Below are positions 49,219 to 59,409 of a stretch of DNA of 64,000 nt, piece after piece. The position numbers and the translations under genes were made by a program. The notes under the pieces are model-generated. The model searched no databases, was not told the origin of the DNA, and saw only the letters and a program-made list of their open reading frames with translations. Positions within the stretch are counted from its first letter, which is position 1. Every line of letters starts with the position of its first letter. This DNA comes from Saccharomycopsis fibuligera x Saccharomycopsis cf. fibuligera (Eukaryota; Ascomycota; Saccharomycetes; Ascoideales; Saccharomycopsidaceae): the NCBI GenBank assembly GCA_001936135.1, contig CP012812.1, forward strand, positions 1-64,000, read 5' to 3'.

Positions 49219-51501
49219 ATGAGCGATGCCCGATATTTTACGAAATGCAAAGCTGTAGACATTAAAGATGAGATCTTACTATACGACAAGAAAGCAAAGA
49301 GCTTGAAACAAAAGAAGCAATGCATGAAGAGAATCATTGCCAATATAACCATGGGCAACAACGAAATTGTGACTCTATTTCCCTTTGTTATTCAATATTT
49401 TACCCTTGATGACCTCGAGATGAAAAAAATGTGCTGCTACTATTTTTCCAACTATTTCTTCGTCAACCCAGATATCTTAGTGGCCAACAAGGAAATGTTT
49501 TTCCAAGAATTGCAGCGCGGATCTCCAATAAGTAAAGCTCTAGTGTTGAAAACCATAGCTTCTTTTCCAATACCCGAATTCCAGCAGTCACTTGTACCAT
49601 TATTGTTTCGTTTCCTTAATGATAAAGATAGTTACGTTAAAAAAACTACCACTTTTGCTATTGGAAAGTTATACGAATTGAATCCTAAGCTAGTGGAAGC
49701 CGAAGGACTCATTGATGCATTAAATGAGCTTTTATTAGATAACAATCCTATTGTGGTTTCTTCAACCCTAGCAGTGCTTGACTATATTGTCGAGCACCAC
49801 AAGTCAATGAAGTTGGTTATAGATGAAGAAAATGTCAAGAATTTGTTCAAACTTTTACCTAAATCAGATGAATTTTCCCAGTCTTATATCCTAAATGCAT
49901 TGCTTTCTTATGTGCCACAAACCAACAGTGATGCTATGAAACTAATTGATACAGTTATACCATACTTGCAACACGGAAATTCTTCAGTGGTAATGAATGC
50001 TTTGAAAATCATCATATATGCTTCCAATTATGTCAAGGCCCCTCAGGATGCCATCACATCTTTACCAAAAGGTCTCGGCAATTCTTTAATTTCACTCCTT
50101 TCCAAACCTTCAGAAATTCAGTTTTTGGTATTACGAAATGTTATCTTGTTATTATTATCCAAGCCTGCCTTGATAAAGCTTGACGTCACCATGTTTTTTT
50201 GCCAATATAATGACCCTATCTATGTTAAGGATACCAAGCTAGAAATCATTTATTTGCTTGCTAATTCTAGTAATTTGAAAGTGGTGCTCAGAGAATTAGA
50301 GGAATATGCTACGGAAATTGATGTGCAAATGGCAAGAAAATCAATAAGAGCAATCGGTAACTTAGCTATCAAGTTGGATGACGCTGCTACTGCATGTGCT
50401 GACGTATTGGTCAATTTAAGTTCTAGTGGTATACCATTCATTGTTCAAGAAACTGTCATTGTGATAAAAAATATCTACAGAAAATATCCTGACAAATTCA
50501 ATCAAGAAACAGTGGACACATTTGTTGGATTCACCGACTTGATTGAAGAAGCGGAAGCCAAATGTTCATTTTTGTGGATAATTGGCACTTACTCCAACTC
50601 CATCACTAATGCGTTGGAATTGCTTAAAGATTATACTTTCACCATAAAAGAAGAAACGCTTGAAGTGCAACTTACTCTTTTAACCGCAGTGGTAAAGTAT
50701 TATTTGCGTAATCCACAAAAAGGTGAACAATTGCTTCTCAAAATATTGAAAATTGTTACTGAAGAACTAAACGAACCAGATTTGCGCGATCGTGGGTATT
50801 TTTACTGGAAACTTTTATCATCACAAAGAAATTTCCCTGGAAGTGCTCAAGACATCGTTTTAGCCGAACTTCCTGTCATATCTTCGGACCAGGATAAACT
50901 AGATCAAGCTATCCTCGAGGAGCTAGAGTTAAACATCGGTACTTTAGCATCAATTTATTTAAAACCAGTGACCCTGGTATTTAGACTCTCAAAACACAAA
51001 TTCCTTACCAGATCCCCAGCATTACAAGTAGACTACAACAATTCTATTAAATCACCGAATCCAAATGAAACCGTTAATGAATTACCTGAAAAAGTTTTAA
51101 AAATACATATTAAGTCAAACATCGGTACCATTAAATCTCCCAAATTATCTAGTGCATTAGCAGGAACTGCAACAAATGATAATAATCCTCGATCTTTCAG
51201 TATAGACCAAGTAACAGAAGAAGATGAACATGAATACGAATATAACCCTAAATCGATTTTTGAAAAACAACGGTTTTTATCGTCTAGGAAAAAGTCGAGA
51301 GAAATGCTTGGTGCTTTGGGTAATGATGATTCTTCTGACTTGTCTGGTGGTAATACTATCGCTGGATCTATCGGAGGTAGCGATACTAGCAGGGGGCCAA
51401 AAGTTGGCAATAAAGTAGATTCTTTGAAAAGAAGAATGACTTTTACTAGACGAAAATCGGTGGCTGCTCCACGAACTGGTAACAGAAATTTTACAGGATG
51501 A
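49219..51501 (+). CDS. APL1: AP-2 clathrin adaptor beta subunit Apl1 (760 aa)
   Basis: This is the large beta subunit of the plasma-membrane AP-2 adaptor, acting in clathrin-mediated endocytosis. The N-terminal HEAT/ARM trunk (about 1-590) is clear and matches Apl1 more closely than the AP-1 or AP-3 beta chains. Diagnostic stretches are SVVMNALKIIIYASNYV, IQFLVLRNVILLLLS, CQYNDPIYVKDTKLEIIYLL, QMARKSIRAIGNLAIKLD and ILEELELNIGTLASIYLKPV. The C-terminal tail is short, Ser-rich and basic with no ear domain, as in yeast Apl1. The length is slightly above the 700 residues of S. cerevisiae. The first ATG is used. It converges with HRQ1 across a T-run. Confidence 0.92.
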   Translation: MSDARYFTKCKAVDIKDEILLYDKKAKSLKQKKQCMKRIIANITMGNNEIVTLFPFVIQYFTLDDLEMKKMCCYYFSNYFFVNPDILVANKEMFFQELQRGSPISKALVLKTIASFPIPEFQQSLVPLLFRFLNDKDSYVKKTTTFAIGKLYELNPKLVEAEGLIDALNELLLDNNPIVVSSTLAVLDYIVEHHKSMKLVIDEENVKNLFKLLPKSDEFSQSYILNALLSYVPQTNSDAMKLIDTVIPYLQHGNSSVVMNALKIIIYASNYVKAPQDAITSLPKGLGNSLISLLSKPSEIQFLVLRNVILLLLSKPALIKLDVTMFFCQYNDPIYVKDTKLEIIYLLANSSNLKVVLRELEEYATEIDVQMARKSIRAIGNLAIKLDDAATACADVLVNLSSSGIPFIVQETVIVIKNIYRKYPDKFNQETVDTFVGFTDLIEEAEAKCSFLWIIGTYSNSITNALELLKDYTFTIKEETLEVQLTLLTAVVKYYLRNPQKGEQLLLKILKIVTEELNEPDLRDRGYFYWKLLSSQRNFPGSAQDIVLAELPVISSDQDKLDQAILEELELNIGTLASIYLKPVTLVFRLSKHKFLTRSPALQVDYNNSIKSPNPNETVNELPEKVLKIHIKSNIGTIKSPKLSSALAGTATNDNNPRSFSIDQVTEEDEHEYEYNPKSIFEKQRFLSSRKKSREMLGALGNDDSSDLSGGNTIAGSIGGSDTSRGPKVGNKVDSLKRRMTFTRRKSVAAPRTGNRNFTG

Positions 51502-51517
51502 GATGACTCTATTTCTT

Positions 51518-51548
<31 letters not shown>

Positions 51549-51678
51549 CTTTTGATAAAAATCATTCAAGACACTAGTATTTAATAATAATAATTTATGT
51601 TTGCATAAGAACGATATACTTTACATTAAAAGAAAAAAACATTGGAACAAACTTACACATTGTAACCTTGATGCCTGC

Positions 51679-54600
51679 TTATTGCATACCATCATTCTCC
51701 TCCGCCTTAAAAGTAAACTCTTCGCCATTTTCAATAGCCTTAACATCAATAATCTCCACATCTGGAGAAAATTTTACCAAAGATTTAACCGGCTCGATGG
51801 TCTCAACTTCAATATTTGGCAAATTTTCTTCTGGTCCATCCCTAATCTTATCCAAGTTCAATTTCTTATTTAAAATTGTGCCCAAGATGATGAATGCAGC
51901 AGTTTTAGATATCACCAAAGATTGCTCTTTACAATATGTGCCAGCAACACATTCTGGGCACCCAATATCACATTTGCAATTCTTAATGCGTTCGTAAGCT
52001 TTCTCCAAAATTTCATCAATGTTTTCAAACGCTTTAACAGAAAGCCCTGAACCAAACTGTCCACCTTTAGAATCATTGAAAATTAATCTTGCTGGCCTTA
52101 CCCTTGTGGTTTGTCTCTTGGCAAATTCCTTCTCTGGTGCTTTACATTCAGTTTGAATTTCATCAACCCCACTAACAACTACTAGCGGCATAACATTAAT
52201 GATTGCATGTTCAGCACCATGAACCCCTGCTGATACATTGAGTGATTTCGCTTGAATGATATTGATTGCTGATAGTGGGATGTCAATCCAAAATCCTTTT
52301 GAGTCAATTATAACTGGTGGATTTTTCACATCAATAGAATCAAGAATTTTACCACGTTTGTCAACTTTGAAAAATCCAAATACTTTAATAACAGTTCTAA
52401 TTTTTCCAAAATAGATAGGAACATCACTTTGCACTTTTTGTGACCGAATTTTCTCAATTTCTAATGGATCAACATCAGTAAAATCTCTTTGACTAGTTAC
52501 CCAATCAACATTGACTCGTTCAATTTTGGCAAAATGTTCATCTGCATTAAATTCTCTGACAATGTAAGGAAGCCCCTGATGAATGAATATACCTTCTTCA
52601 TATAAAGTGAAACTTGTTCTCGATGCTTCAATTTCTTCAAGAATAATGTTTCTATCATTCGTTACATCCACCACTGCAAACATTTGTTCCTCGAGGCCCC
52701 TCAACGAAACATTTTTGGATGGCCATGGTAAATATTTCGGATGTGCATGATAACCATATTCATCCTCCACAAGCCTTTTTTGCACAGTATCAGTAATAAA
52801 CTGTTCACTACAAGGCAGGAAAAATTGACAATCAGTAGCTAAATTCATCGGAATCTCAAATGCCGCACATTGCAAATGAGACTCCAAAATCATGGTGTTG
52901 TTGAAATCGAGCACTAGGTCTTGAAAGTTCCGCTCAATCAACAATTTGGGATTATTCATATAATGCTGATTAACTGGATCACCAGCACCAACATATAAGG
53001 TTAAAGAATCTTTGTTTCTTCTCCCTGCTCTACCAGACTGTTGATGAAAATTTGAAATGGAAATTGGGAACCCACATATTAACACTGCATCCAAAGCGCC
53101 AATATCAATACCTAATTCCAAGGCATTAGTGGCAATAATTGCTTTCAAATTCCCTTCAAACATTTCTTTCTCAATTTTTCTTCTATCAGAAATAGAATAA
53201 CCACCTCTATAACTCATAATTTGACTTTGAATTTCTGTCTTGTTCATATCCTTCAAAATACTTCTAACTTCTTTCATTAACAATTCCACCACTCGCCGCA
53301 CTGTGCAAAAACAAATTGTTTTTATATTTTTTATCATTAAATTGATTAACAATTTGGCGGTCTCGGTTAAAAACGATTCACGCTCATTTCTTCGAGCGTC
53401 CAAAAGTGGTGGATTCCAAACAACAAGATATTTCTCCCCAGAAGGTGATCCATCTTCATCAACGTGAACAATAGGAAGCTCGGACGGATTATGTTCATCG
53501 ATACCGAAAATCAACTTCATATGATCCACTGGTGACTTTAACGTAGCGGAACATGAAATGAACTGGATCTGGTCATTGCCTAAATAATGGCACACTCTCT
53601 TTAACCTTCTAATAACTAGTGCCACATGGGATCCAAACAATCCTTTATAAGTATGCAATTCATCAATAACGATAAATTTCAAGTTACGTAAAAATGATCG
53701 CCATTGTTGATAATTAGGCAATATATTTGCATGCAACATGTCTGGATTAGTAAAAATGACTTTAGCATTCTTTTTCACAAACACTCTTGTTTCGGCATCA
53801 GTATCACCATCAAAAGTCTCCACGACTATATTTCTCAACAAATCAACTTCATTAAACAATTCATTCAAAGAACGTTTTTGATCTTGAGCTAATGCTTTTG
53901 TAGGAAAAATATACATCGCTGTAGGCATGTTCTTGGTATTAATGTGATTCAACACATCAATATCAACTGAATGACCATTGATCCCATCATCAGCATCCGA
54001 ACGTCGTACTGATTTGGTAAGACTGTAATAATTTTCTATCATAAAATCATAGAGGAGCTTCATTGCCGGTAACTGATAAATCAAAGACTTACCAGAAGAT
54101 GTTGATGTAGTGATAATAACATGGTTATTCTCTTCAATAGCATTCAAAGCATCCGCCTGATGGCTATAAAACTGTTTAACATGTTTATTTTCTTTCAATG
54201 CTTTATGAATTTCTGGTGGTAGCTCAAATGTCAAGTTTTTGTATACAGCCAGTTTAGAATCGAATTTGAATAGACCATCTTCTACTATCTGGTTCTTATA
54301 TAATTTATCATTTTTGAACTCCTCAATTATATCAGCAATAAGCGGTCTATCGCCACTCAATCCTAATTTATTTTTATTCTTCAACATTGCTTCAATTGGA
54401 TCCATATGAACAATTCTCTTTGGCAAGTAAGGCAGAGATATTTTCTCCAAATGCTGCACTGGATCTTCTATAGCATCAGATTCACATTTTTTTAAATAAT
54501 TAGAGACCGCTTTTTCAAATTTTTTATTTCTCCTATCTATTAATCGTTTTACAGCATTTGGGTTGAATGAATGGTCATAATTATTTAGTGTCTTATAGTT

Positions 54601-55080
54601 TTGGTTAGACCTAGATTTGAGCGGATTTCCGTCAATAAACTCAAGCAATAAAACTTGTTTTTTATTATCATCAATATCTTTCAACTTGAACATGTCCACA
54701 TCTTTTCTCAAAAACTCACCATTAGCATTAACCTTGACAAGCTTCTCTTTGGCATGATAAATTTGATTTTCATCTACATATTTAAACAGTACATCTTGAG
54801 GAATAAGAGCCATTAACTTAGCAATATCCAGTTCTGTTAACTGTCTCTTAATAGCCTTTTCAATATTGGGTCTTATCAAGTCATATGTTGGAAGTATATG
54901 GTTTCTCGTGGAAATGAAGCTGAAAAAACTATTAAATCTGAAATGAATTAGTTCCAACTCTTGCAACGGCGCCGGCCATTCAGTTTTTGGAATTATTGAA
55001 TCGATATCGCTGTCGTCATTTTCAACCTTCGTTTTCTTGGAAGGTTTAGCAATATCACTAGCAGGTCTCTTGATGCTCAT
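51679..55080 (-). CDS. HRQ1: RecQ4-type DNA helicase Hrq1 (1133 aa)
   Basis: This nuclear 3'-5' DNA helicase acts in interstrand-crosslink repair and telomere maintenance. The helicase core runs from Walker A STSSGKSLIYQLP (about residues 326-340) through FPTKALAQDQ, DELHTYKG (motif II), SCSATL (motif III), NALELGIDIG (motif V) and HQQSGRAGRRNKDSL (motif VI). The C-terminal domain (about 900-1095) carries the cysteine set CKCDIGCPECV..YC of the Hrq1/MrfA zinc-binding (MZB) domain. The frame opens at 55110, but the ATG at 55078-55080 (MSIKRPASD) starts the charged N-terminus normal for the family, so I use it. It is divergent from a small gene 237 bp away. It is not related by recent duplication to the subtelomeric helicase at 8182. 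Confidence 0.93.
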   Translation of the reverse strand: MSIKRPASDIAKPSKKTKVENDDSDIDSIIPKTEWPAPLQELELIHFRFNSFFSFISTRNHILPTYDLIRPNIEKAIKRQLTELDIAKLMALIPQDVLFKYVDENQIYHAKEKLVKVNANGEFLRKDVDMFKLKDIDDNKKQVLLLEFIDGNPLKSRSNQNYKTLNNYDHSFNPNAVKRLIDRRNKKFEKAVSNYLKKCESDAIEDPVQHLEKISLPYLPKRIVHMDPIEAMLKNKNKLGLSGDRPLIADIIEEFKNDKLYKNQIVEDGLFKFDSKLAVYKNLTFELPPEIHKALKENKHVKQFYSHQADALNAIEENNHVIITTSTSSGKSLIYQLPAMKLLYDFMIENYYSLTKSVRRSDADDGINGHSVDIDVLNHINTKNMPTAMYIFPTKALAQDQKRSLNELFNEVDLLRNIVVETFDGDTDAETRVFVKKNAKVIFTNPDMLHANILPNYQQWRSFLRNLKFIVIDELHTYKGLFGSHVALVIRRLKRVCHYLGNDQIQFISCSATLKSPVDHMKLIFGIDEHNPSELPIVHVDEDGSPSGEKYLVVWNPPLLDARRNERESFLTETAKLLINLMIKNIKTICFCTVRRVVELLMKEVRSILKDMNKTEIQSQIMSYRGGYSISDRRKIEKEMFEGNLKAIIATNALELGIDIGALDAVLICGFPISISNFHQQSGRAGRRNKDSLTLYVGAGDPVNQHYMNNPKLLIERNFQDLVLDFNNTMILESHLQCAAFEIPMNLATDCQFFLPCSEQFITDTVQKRLVEDEYGYHAHPKYLPWPSKNVSLRGLEEQMFAVVDVTNDRNIILEEIEASRTSFTLYEEGIFIHQGLPYIVREFNADEHFAKIERVNVDWVTSQRDFTDVDPLEIEKIRSQKVQSDVPIYFGKIRTVIKVFGFFKVDKRGKILDSIDVKNPPVIIDSKGFWIDIPLSAINIIQAKSLNVSAGVHGAEHAIINVMPLVVVSGVDEIQTECKAPEKEFAKRQTTRVRPARLIFNDSKGGQFGSGLSVKAFENIDEILEKAYERIKNCKCDIGCPECVAGTYCKEQSLVISKTAAFIILGTILNKKLNLDKIRDGPEENLPNIEVETIEPVKSLVKFSPDVEIIDVKAIENGEEFTFKAEENDGMQ

Positions 55081-55317
55081 GTTTAGTATGTATATGGCAC
55101 TGTGTAGCAATATACTCTATTCTCTTGATAATATTTTTCGGTCTAATTACGTGCTTTGTTTCTTCTGAAAGCTGTTGCCTCCCATCTCATCAGCTGCAGC
55201 AAAACTTTATTTTGAGAGCGAATGGAATTGAAAAGAAAAGCGCAAAACTGAAACAGCTTCAACAAATTATGATCAGCACGTCAAAGAAAGCATCAATATA
55301 GTCAACACTTACGCAAG

Positions 55318-55593
55318 ATGACGACTCAAGAAGCTAGAGATAGGCTTGCCGAAGAAATTGAAAAATTGTTAGATACTATACGTGCAAGAGTCCACAATGA
55401 GCAGGTCACGTTAAAAGACGGAGACAGAATAATGGCATTGCATAGATTGAAAACCCATCTCGCTACTGAATTCTTCATTGACCAGCAATCTCTACAGCGA
55501 TTACGAACCACTCTTGACATTCTAAAAGAAGATGAAAATAGCGCATTGATAAGTGGAACTGTTGATGCCTTTCAACAGAAGTTTGCAATGTGA
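55318..55593 (+). CDS. Small conserved-looking protein of unknown function (91 aa)
   Basis: The frame is open and compact. An ATG stands about 237 bp from the divergent HRQ1 start, and the stop is followed by AT-rich 3' flank. The product looks all-helical and charged with heptad-like spacing (EARDRLAEEIEKLLDTIRAR, then FIDQQSLQRLRTTLDILKEDE) and has no signal peptide or membrane segment. I do not recognise the family. The composition is unlike that of a random frame, and no other gene fills the gap, so it is probably real. It may be a subunit of a coiled-coil complex, but no function is claimed. Confidence 0.6.
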   Translation: MTTQEARDRLAEEIEKLLDTIRARVHNEQVTLKDGDRIMALHRLKTHLATEFFIDQQSLQRLRTTLDILKEDENSALISGTVDAFQQKFAM

Positions 55594-55836
55594 TGATGAA
55601 AGATCCACAATATAAATATTCTGTCAAAAAAAGAGTAAATTATTTAGTGTAAAATGCTATATAGTATATTATGTGTAACTAGGTCAAAAAGCAGAAATAA
55701 TAAGACAACCAAAATGGCGAAATTGAAGAAATTAAATAAGAAAAAAAAGACAAAGAAAATATATTACAACTTTTTTTTTTAGAATTTAATGGCTAATATT
55801 TTCAGTTTCGGAAATTCATGCTGTTCTTTTCGTTTT

Positions 55837-56686
55837 CTAGTGGTATCTTGGCGGAGGTATTGGTTTCTGCGATTCCTGAAACCTATCAAAGTTCTGGTTC
55901 TGATTTAATCTGCTTTGATTCTCAACAGAGTGAGGGTGTGCAGCTGGAGGAGGATACTGCAGCCCTTGATTTATTGTTTCATAGTTTTGATGAAATCCAG
56001 CTGTATTTTGTTGCGTTTGCTGCGGCTTTCCAGGGTCATCAAATCGATCTGGACTAGTAAGGTCGACTTCTGGAGTATGTGATATATGCTTCTTTATCAA
56101 GTAATGCTCCAAAATCAATGCATTTCGAGAATTGCACTTGTATGCAATATTAATCAAGTCCCCTACCAAAGGAATCAACCCAATAAGAAAATCAAAAGCA
56201 ACATTAGCGATCATCTTGGAATAAATTTCTGGAGGCACACCACCATCAACTTTTCTAGCACTTTTAACGAGCATCAATGCGAATGATGCAGCAATAACAT
56301 CACCTACCCCTGGAATTAACCCAATTAAGCCTGCCCAACCCACGGGGATGCCGCAACAGCAGTTGAAACATAAGTCTAGTCGATATGCTCTTTTTCTAAA
56401 CTTGCGAAGTACTTTTGCATCCTGGTGAGATAGTCCTTCAGGAATACCTTTCTTTCTACGCTTGTTCTTTTTATTGCCACCTTTGCCGTTACCTAGTTCT
56501 GCATCTTCTTCAAAATAAGGGTCTTCTCTACCAACGGTCAATGCCGATGGCATGAGCTGTGTTTAGTTAGCAACTGTGATTATATTTTAGGTACTTGATA
56601 ATTAATTGAAAGAACAAGCAAAAATTGTCAAACAAGCAGCTCATAATACTCACTTTTGCAAATGCCCATTTGTAAAGAAAAGACAT
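55837..56686 (-). CDS. DUF4112 membrane-associated protein, two exons (250 aa)
   Basis: Exon 1 is 56654-56686 (MSFLYKWAFAK) and exon 2 is 55837-56556. The intron (56557-56653, 97 bp) starts GTGAGT, has a TGCTAAC branch site and ends ACACAG. The splice joins in frame to LMPSALTVGREDPYFEE, matching the usual DUF4112 start in fungi, a short hydrophobic leader before EDPYFE. The domain itself has two hydrophobic hairpins (GWAGLIGLIPGVGDVIAASFALML and VAFDFLIGLIPLVGDLINIAY). A basic stretch precedes it and a Gln/Pro-rich tail ends it. The molecular role of DUF4112 is not known. The intron-less frame from 56553 would lack the leader. Confidence 0.82.
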
Positions 56687-56770
56687 TATCCGATAGCTAT
56701 GTCAAATTGAGCAAAGGTAGCAAGAATTTGATAATTTCAAGAGATCAATAACAGCGTAGCAAGGATTGGT

Positions 56771-56842
56771 ATATATATACAGTTTGGGAAGTTTGACAGA
56801 GTTGAGTGACGTACGGGACGCGTTTCAAAAAAAAATCACGTG
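56771..56842 (-). promoter_or_regulatory. Promoter elements of the DUF4112 gene
   Basis: A TATATATATA run (56771-56780) lies about 85-95 bp upstream of the ATG. Farther up are ACGCGT (56818-56823, the MluI cell-cycle-box core) and an E-box CACGTG (56837-56842). The region has no gene on the other side until the end of MHO1 at 57019, so these most likely serve this gene. Confidence 0.45.
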
Positions 56843-57018
56843 TGATCCATTTATGTGGAAACTTTTACTACTGTTTTTTTTTAATAGTGTCTACAACAGC
56901 AAATCAAAGAAAATCATCTGAATTAAGTCACCAAGAAACAAAAATCAGGAAATAAGGAAACAGAAAGATATAAGAAGAAGTAAAGAGTCAATGAAATAAG
57001 TTGGAGGTGAAACCAATA

Positions 57019-57972
57019 TTAAAGTACAACATAGCCGCTGGCGTAGCTAACACTACTGTCATCAACGCTTCTCGCATGGCTGCTTTGCTTGTATCCAATC
57101 CAGTTAAAACTCAGCGGCTCGGCATTGCCATTTGCTTCCTGGTAGAGTTCCAACGCAGCTAGCATGATAGCTATTGGCTTTTGCCCACAGATAGTATTAC
57201 CTGTGCTCTTTATATACTCTCTCCAATCCTTGTACGAGCCTGTGGAGGCCACCTGCATTGCCCTCTTGTCAAGATACTCAATGCTCTTGTAGATAGGAAC
57301 CTCCAATGCTGCTTGATTATCACTGTCAAATGAAAGTTCCTTCAACTTTGATGCTGTTTCATCAGCAGTATAAATAGTATAGTCAAATCTCGCACCCCAA
57401 TGACAAAAATCAGAGCTCACAATAAATGAATTCTCTTCATTACTAATGTATTCTGCAATAATCGAAGCAATCCTTCTTTCAAAGCTTTCATCCGATGAGC
57501 TGATCAAAATCGGAACAATGTTGGGGACCCCCTGAGGCAAATCCTTGGTGACCTTATGAAGCAATGGCATATGCATTTCCAACCCGTGTTCTTGATCGTC
57601 GGTGCTACTATCCATATATTTAATATCCTTAGGATGTTGAGTTGTTAAATCTTTAGCCAATTGAGTATTTACCGGAATGTTACCGTAGGGCGTTTGATAG
57701 TATGCATATTTTGATACCCTTGCGCCTTTGAAATATACATAGTGCGAAGGGCTGAAGATGAAGACATTTTTAGTTCTGCTAGTGTCCCAAGCTTTGTATG
57801 ATTGAGCTAGAATTGACCCACAATAAGCGTAGCCAGCATGAGGCCCAACCACAACTCTAGCGCCGCTTTTTGACAGTGGGGCTTCCGAAAGGTATCTGGT
57901 CAACTGCAGGTCAAGTTGCGATAATCTGCCAGAGTACCAGGACCCAGCGTGGGTAGCAGGACGAACTGACAT
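57019..57972 (-). CDS. MHO1: MEMO1 family protein Mho1 (317 aa)
   Basis: This is the homologue of human MEMO1 and yeast YJR008W, a fold related to extradiol dioxygenases with a bound metal site. The family marks are PATHAGSWYSG near the N-terminus, VVGPHAGYAYCGS, FSPSHYVYFKGA, DQEHGLEMHMPLLHK, IVSSDFCHWGARF (His and Cys of the metal site) and STGNTICGQKPI. The C-terminus SVSYASGYVVL is also typical. The length matches the family (about 300-340). Its cellular role is poorly settled; copper/iron and redox handling have been proposed for the human protein. The first ATG is used. Confidence 0.93.
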   Translation of the reverse strand: MSVRPATHAGSWYSGRLSQLDLQLTRYLSEAPLSKSGARVVVGPHAGYAYCGSILAQSYKAWDTSRTKNVFIFSPSHYVYFKGARVSKYAYYQTPYGNIPVNTQLAKDLTTQHPKDIKYMDSSTDDQEHGLEMHMPLLHKVTKDLPQGVPNIVPILISSSDESFERRIASIIAEYISNEENSFIVSSDFCHWGARFDYTIYTADETASKLKELSFDSDNQAALEVPIYKSIEYLDKRAMQVASTGSYKDWREYIKSTGNTICGQKPIAIMLAALELYQEANGNAEPLSFNWIGYKQSSHARSVDDSSVSYASGYVVL

Positions 57973-58497
57973 TACTAGCGAGATAAGTTTTGATCACTGA
58001 ATGTTCTGAAAGTATTTAATATATGTATATAATATAAGAATTTGCAACTATTTTGAGTGTGATTGCCATAGTCACTAGAAGGGAGACAGAAGCAAATAAA
58101 GGCATCGCATTAGATGCTGATGGCAACCGAAGCCCGAAAGCATTACCCGCAATGATAAAGGAGGTACCGCACCCGCACCCTCTTACACCCTCTTACACCA
58201 TCAGTATTGTATGATCAATATCAACATCAATGACCATATGATACAACACCATAAACATCCACAATCGTTTCAGTTCAAACAACTTTTATTATGAGTACAT
58301 GATCTGGGGCGCCGCGGCGCAGCTAGATGAAACAGATGGAGCAACAGCAAACAAATGGAAAAAGAGAAAGAAAATAGAAGAAGTAAAAGTGCTAGTAGAA
58401 TAGAAAAACGTCAAAAGACAATAGTGGTAAAAAAAAAGGATAAGACAAATATTATAACAATAATGATAAAAATAAAACAACTTTCTTAACAATGCAG
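57973..58497. other. Intergenic: MHO1 promoter and SUI2 3' flank
   Basis: These 525 bp hold a short direct repeat CACCCTCTTACA (58177-58198) and A-rich DNA after the SUI2 stop (read on the minus strand). No gene is recognised. Confidence 0.45.
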
Positions 58498-59409
58498 CTA
58501 TTCCTCTTCTTCAGAATCATCTTCAAATTCCTCGTTGTTTTCTCTTTCTCTAGATTCCATCAACTCTTTCAATTTCTGATCCTCAGTAGCAGTAACGGCC
58601 TTTGGTGCCATGTCAACCTTACAATTACCATCATATTTTTCGATTTCGGCAGTAATAACTTCAATAGCATTCTGTAACAAATCAATACCTTGCTGTTTGT
58701 CCAAACTCTGAGTGGTTAACACGTACAATGGAGCAGCCACTAATTTGGTCTTAACTTGCATCTTGTCATTGGAAAGAGCTTCCCCCGATTTCAATGCTTT
58801 CTTAATGGCATCAATACCTTCGTAACCGAAACACGACACGGTAATATCAGCTCTGATCTTGATGGCTTGTGGGGTCAAGCGGCGGGAAATGTATGATTTC
58901 AATTCTTCCAAAATATCTGGGTTAATGCCAGAGTCAACATCTTTCCAAACGTTTTCATCAGCAATGGAAATCTTGAATGCATCATATGAATGGCCGTATT
59001 TTCGACTCAATGGCCAACCAATCTTTTCATACAAGCTTTCCAAAGGCACATTGAACTTTTCAGCACAATGTCTCAAAATAGAGTGAACAGATTTACTTTT
59101 GTTGTATCTTTCTTCACACTTAATAATTTCTTCACTGGAAACTCTTCTTTTGGACAAATCAATGTAACCTTTTTCTTTGTCAACTCTTAACACAACCACA
59201 ACTTCATTTTTACCCACTCTGATCAATTTTTGAATAGATCTTATACGTCTTCTAGACAATTCTGAAAGCAACACCATACCTTCAATGTTGTCGTATTCAA
59301 GTAATTTAACATAGGCACCCATTTCTTCAATTTGCTGGACATTGACCATTACGACTTCGTCCACTTCTGGGTACTTGTTTTCATAGAATCTGCAATTCGT
59401 TGTGCTCAT
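58498..59409 (-). CDS. SUI2: Translation initiation factor eIF2 alpha (303 aa)
   Basis: This is the alpha subunit of eIF2, which brings initiator Met-tRNA to the ribosome. The S1-type beta-barrel at the N-terminus reads VDEVVMVNVQQIEEMGAYVKL. The Gcn2 phosphorylation loop is LLSELSRRRIRSIQKL, with the regulatory serine at residue 52 counted with Met (Ser51 in the mature protein). The helical domain (CAEKFNVPLESLYEKIGWPL) and C-terminal alpha-beta domain (IRADITVSCFGYEGIDAIKKAL) follow. The acidic tail EFEDDSEEEE is as in other yeasts. Length and start agree with S. cerevisiae (304 aa). Confidence 0.98.
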   Translation of the reverse strand: MSTTNCRFYENKYPEVDEVVMVNVQQIEEMGAYVKLLEYDNIEGMVLLSELSRRRIRSIQKLIRVGKNEVVVVLRVDKEKGYIDLSKRRVSSEEIIKCEERYNKSKSVHSILRHCAEKFNVPLESLYEKIGWPLSRKYGHSYDAFKISIADENVWKDVDSGINPDILEELKSYISRRLTPQAIKIRADITVSCFGYEGIDAIKKALKSGEALSNDKMQVKTKLVAAPLYVLTTQSLDKQQGIDLLQNAIEVITAEIEKYDGNCKVDMAPKAVTATEDQKLKELMESRERENNEEFEDDSEEEE

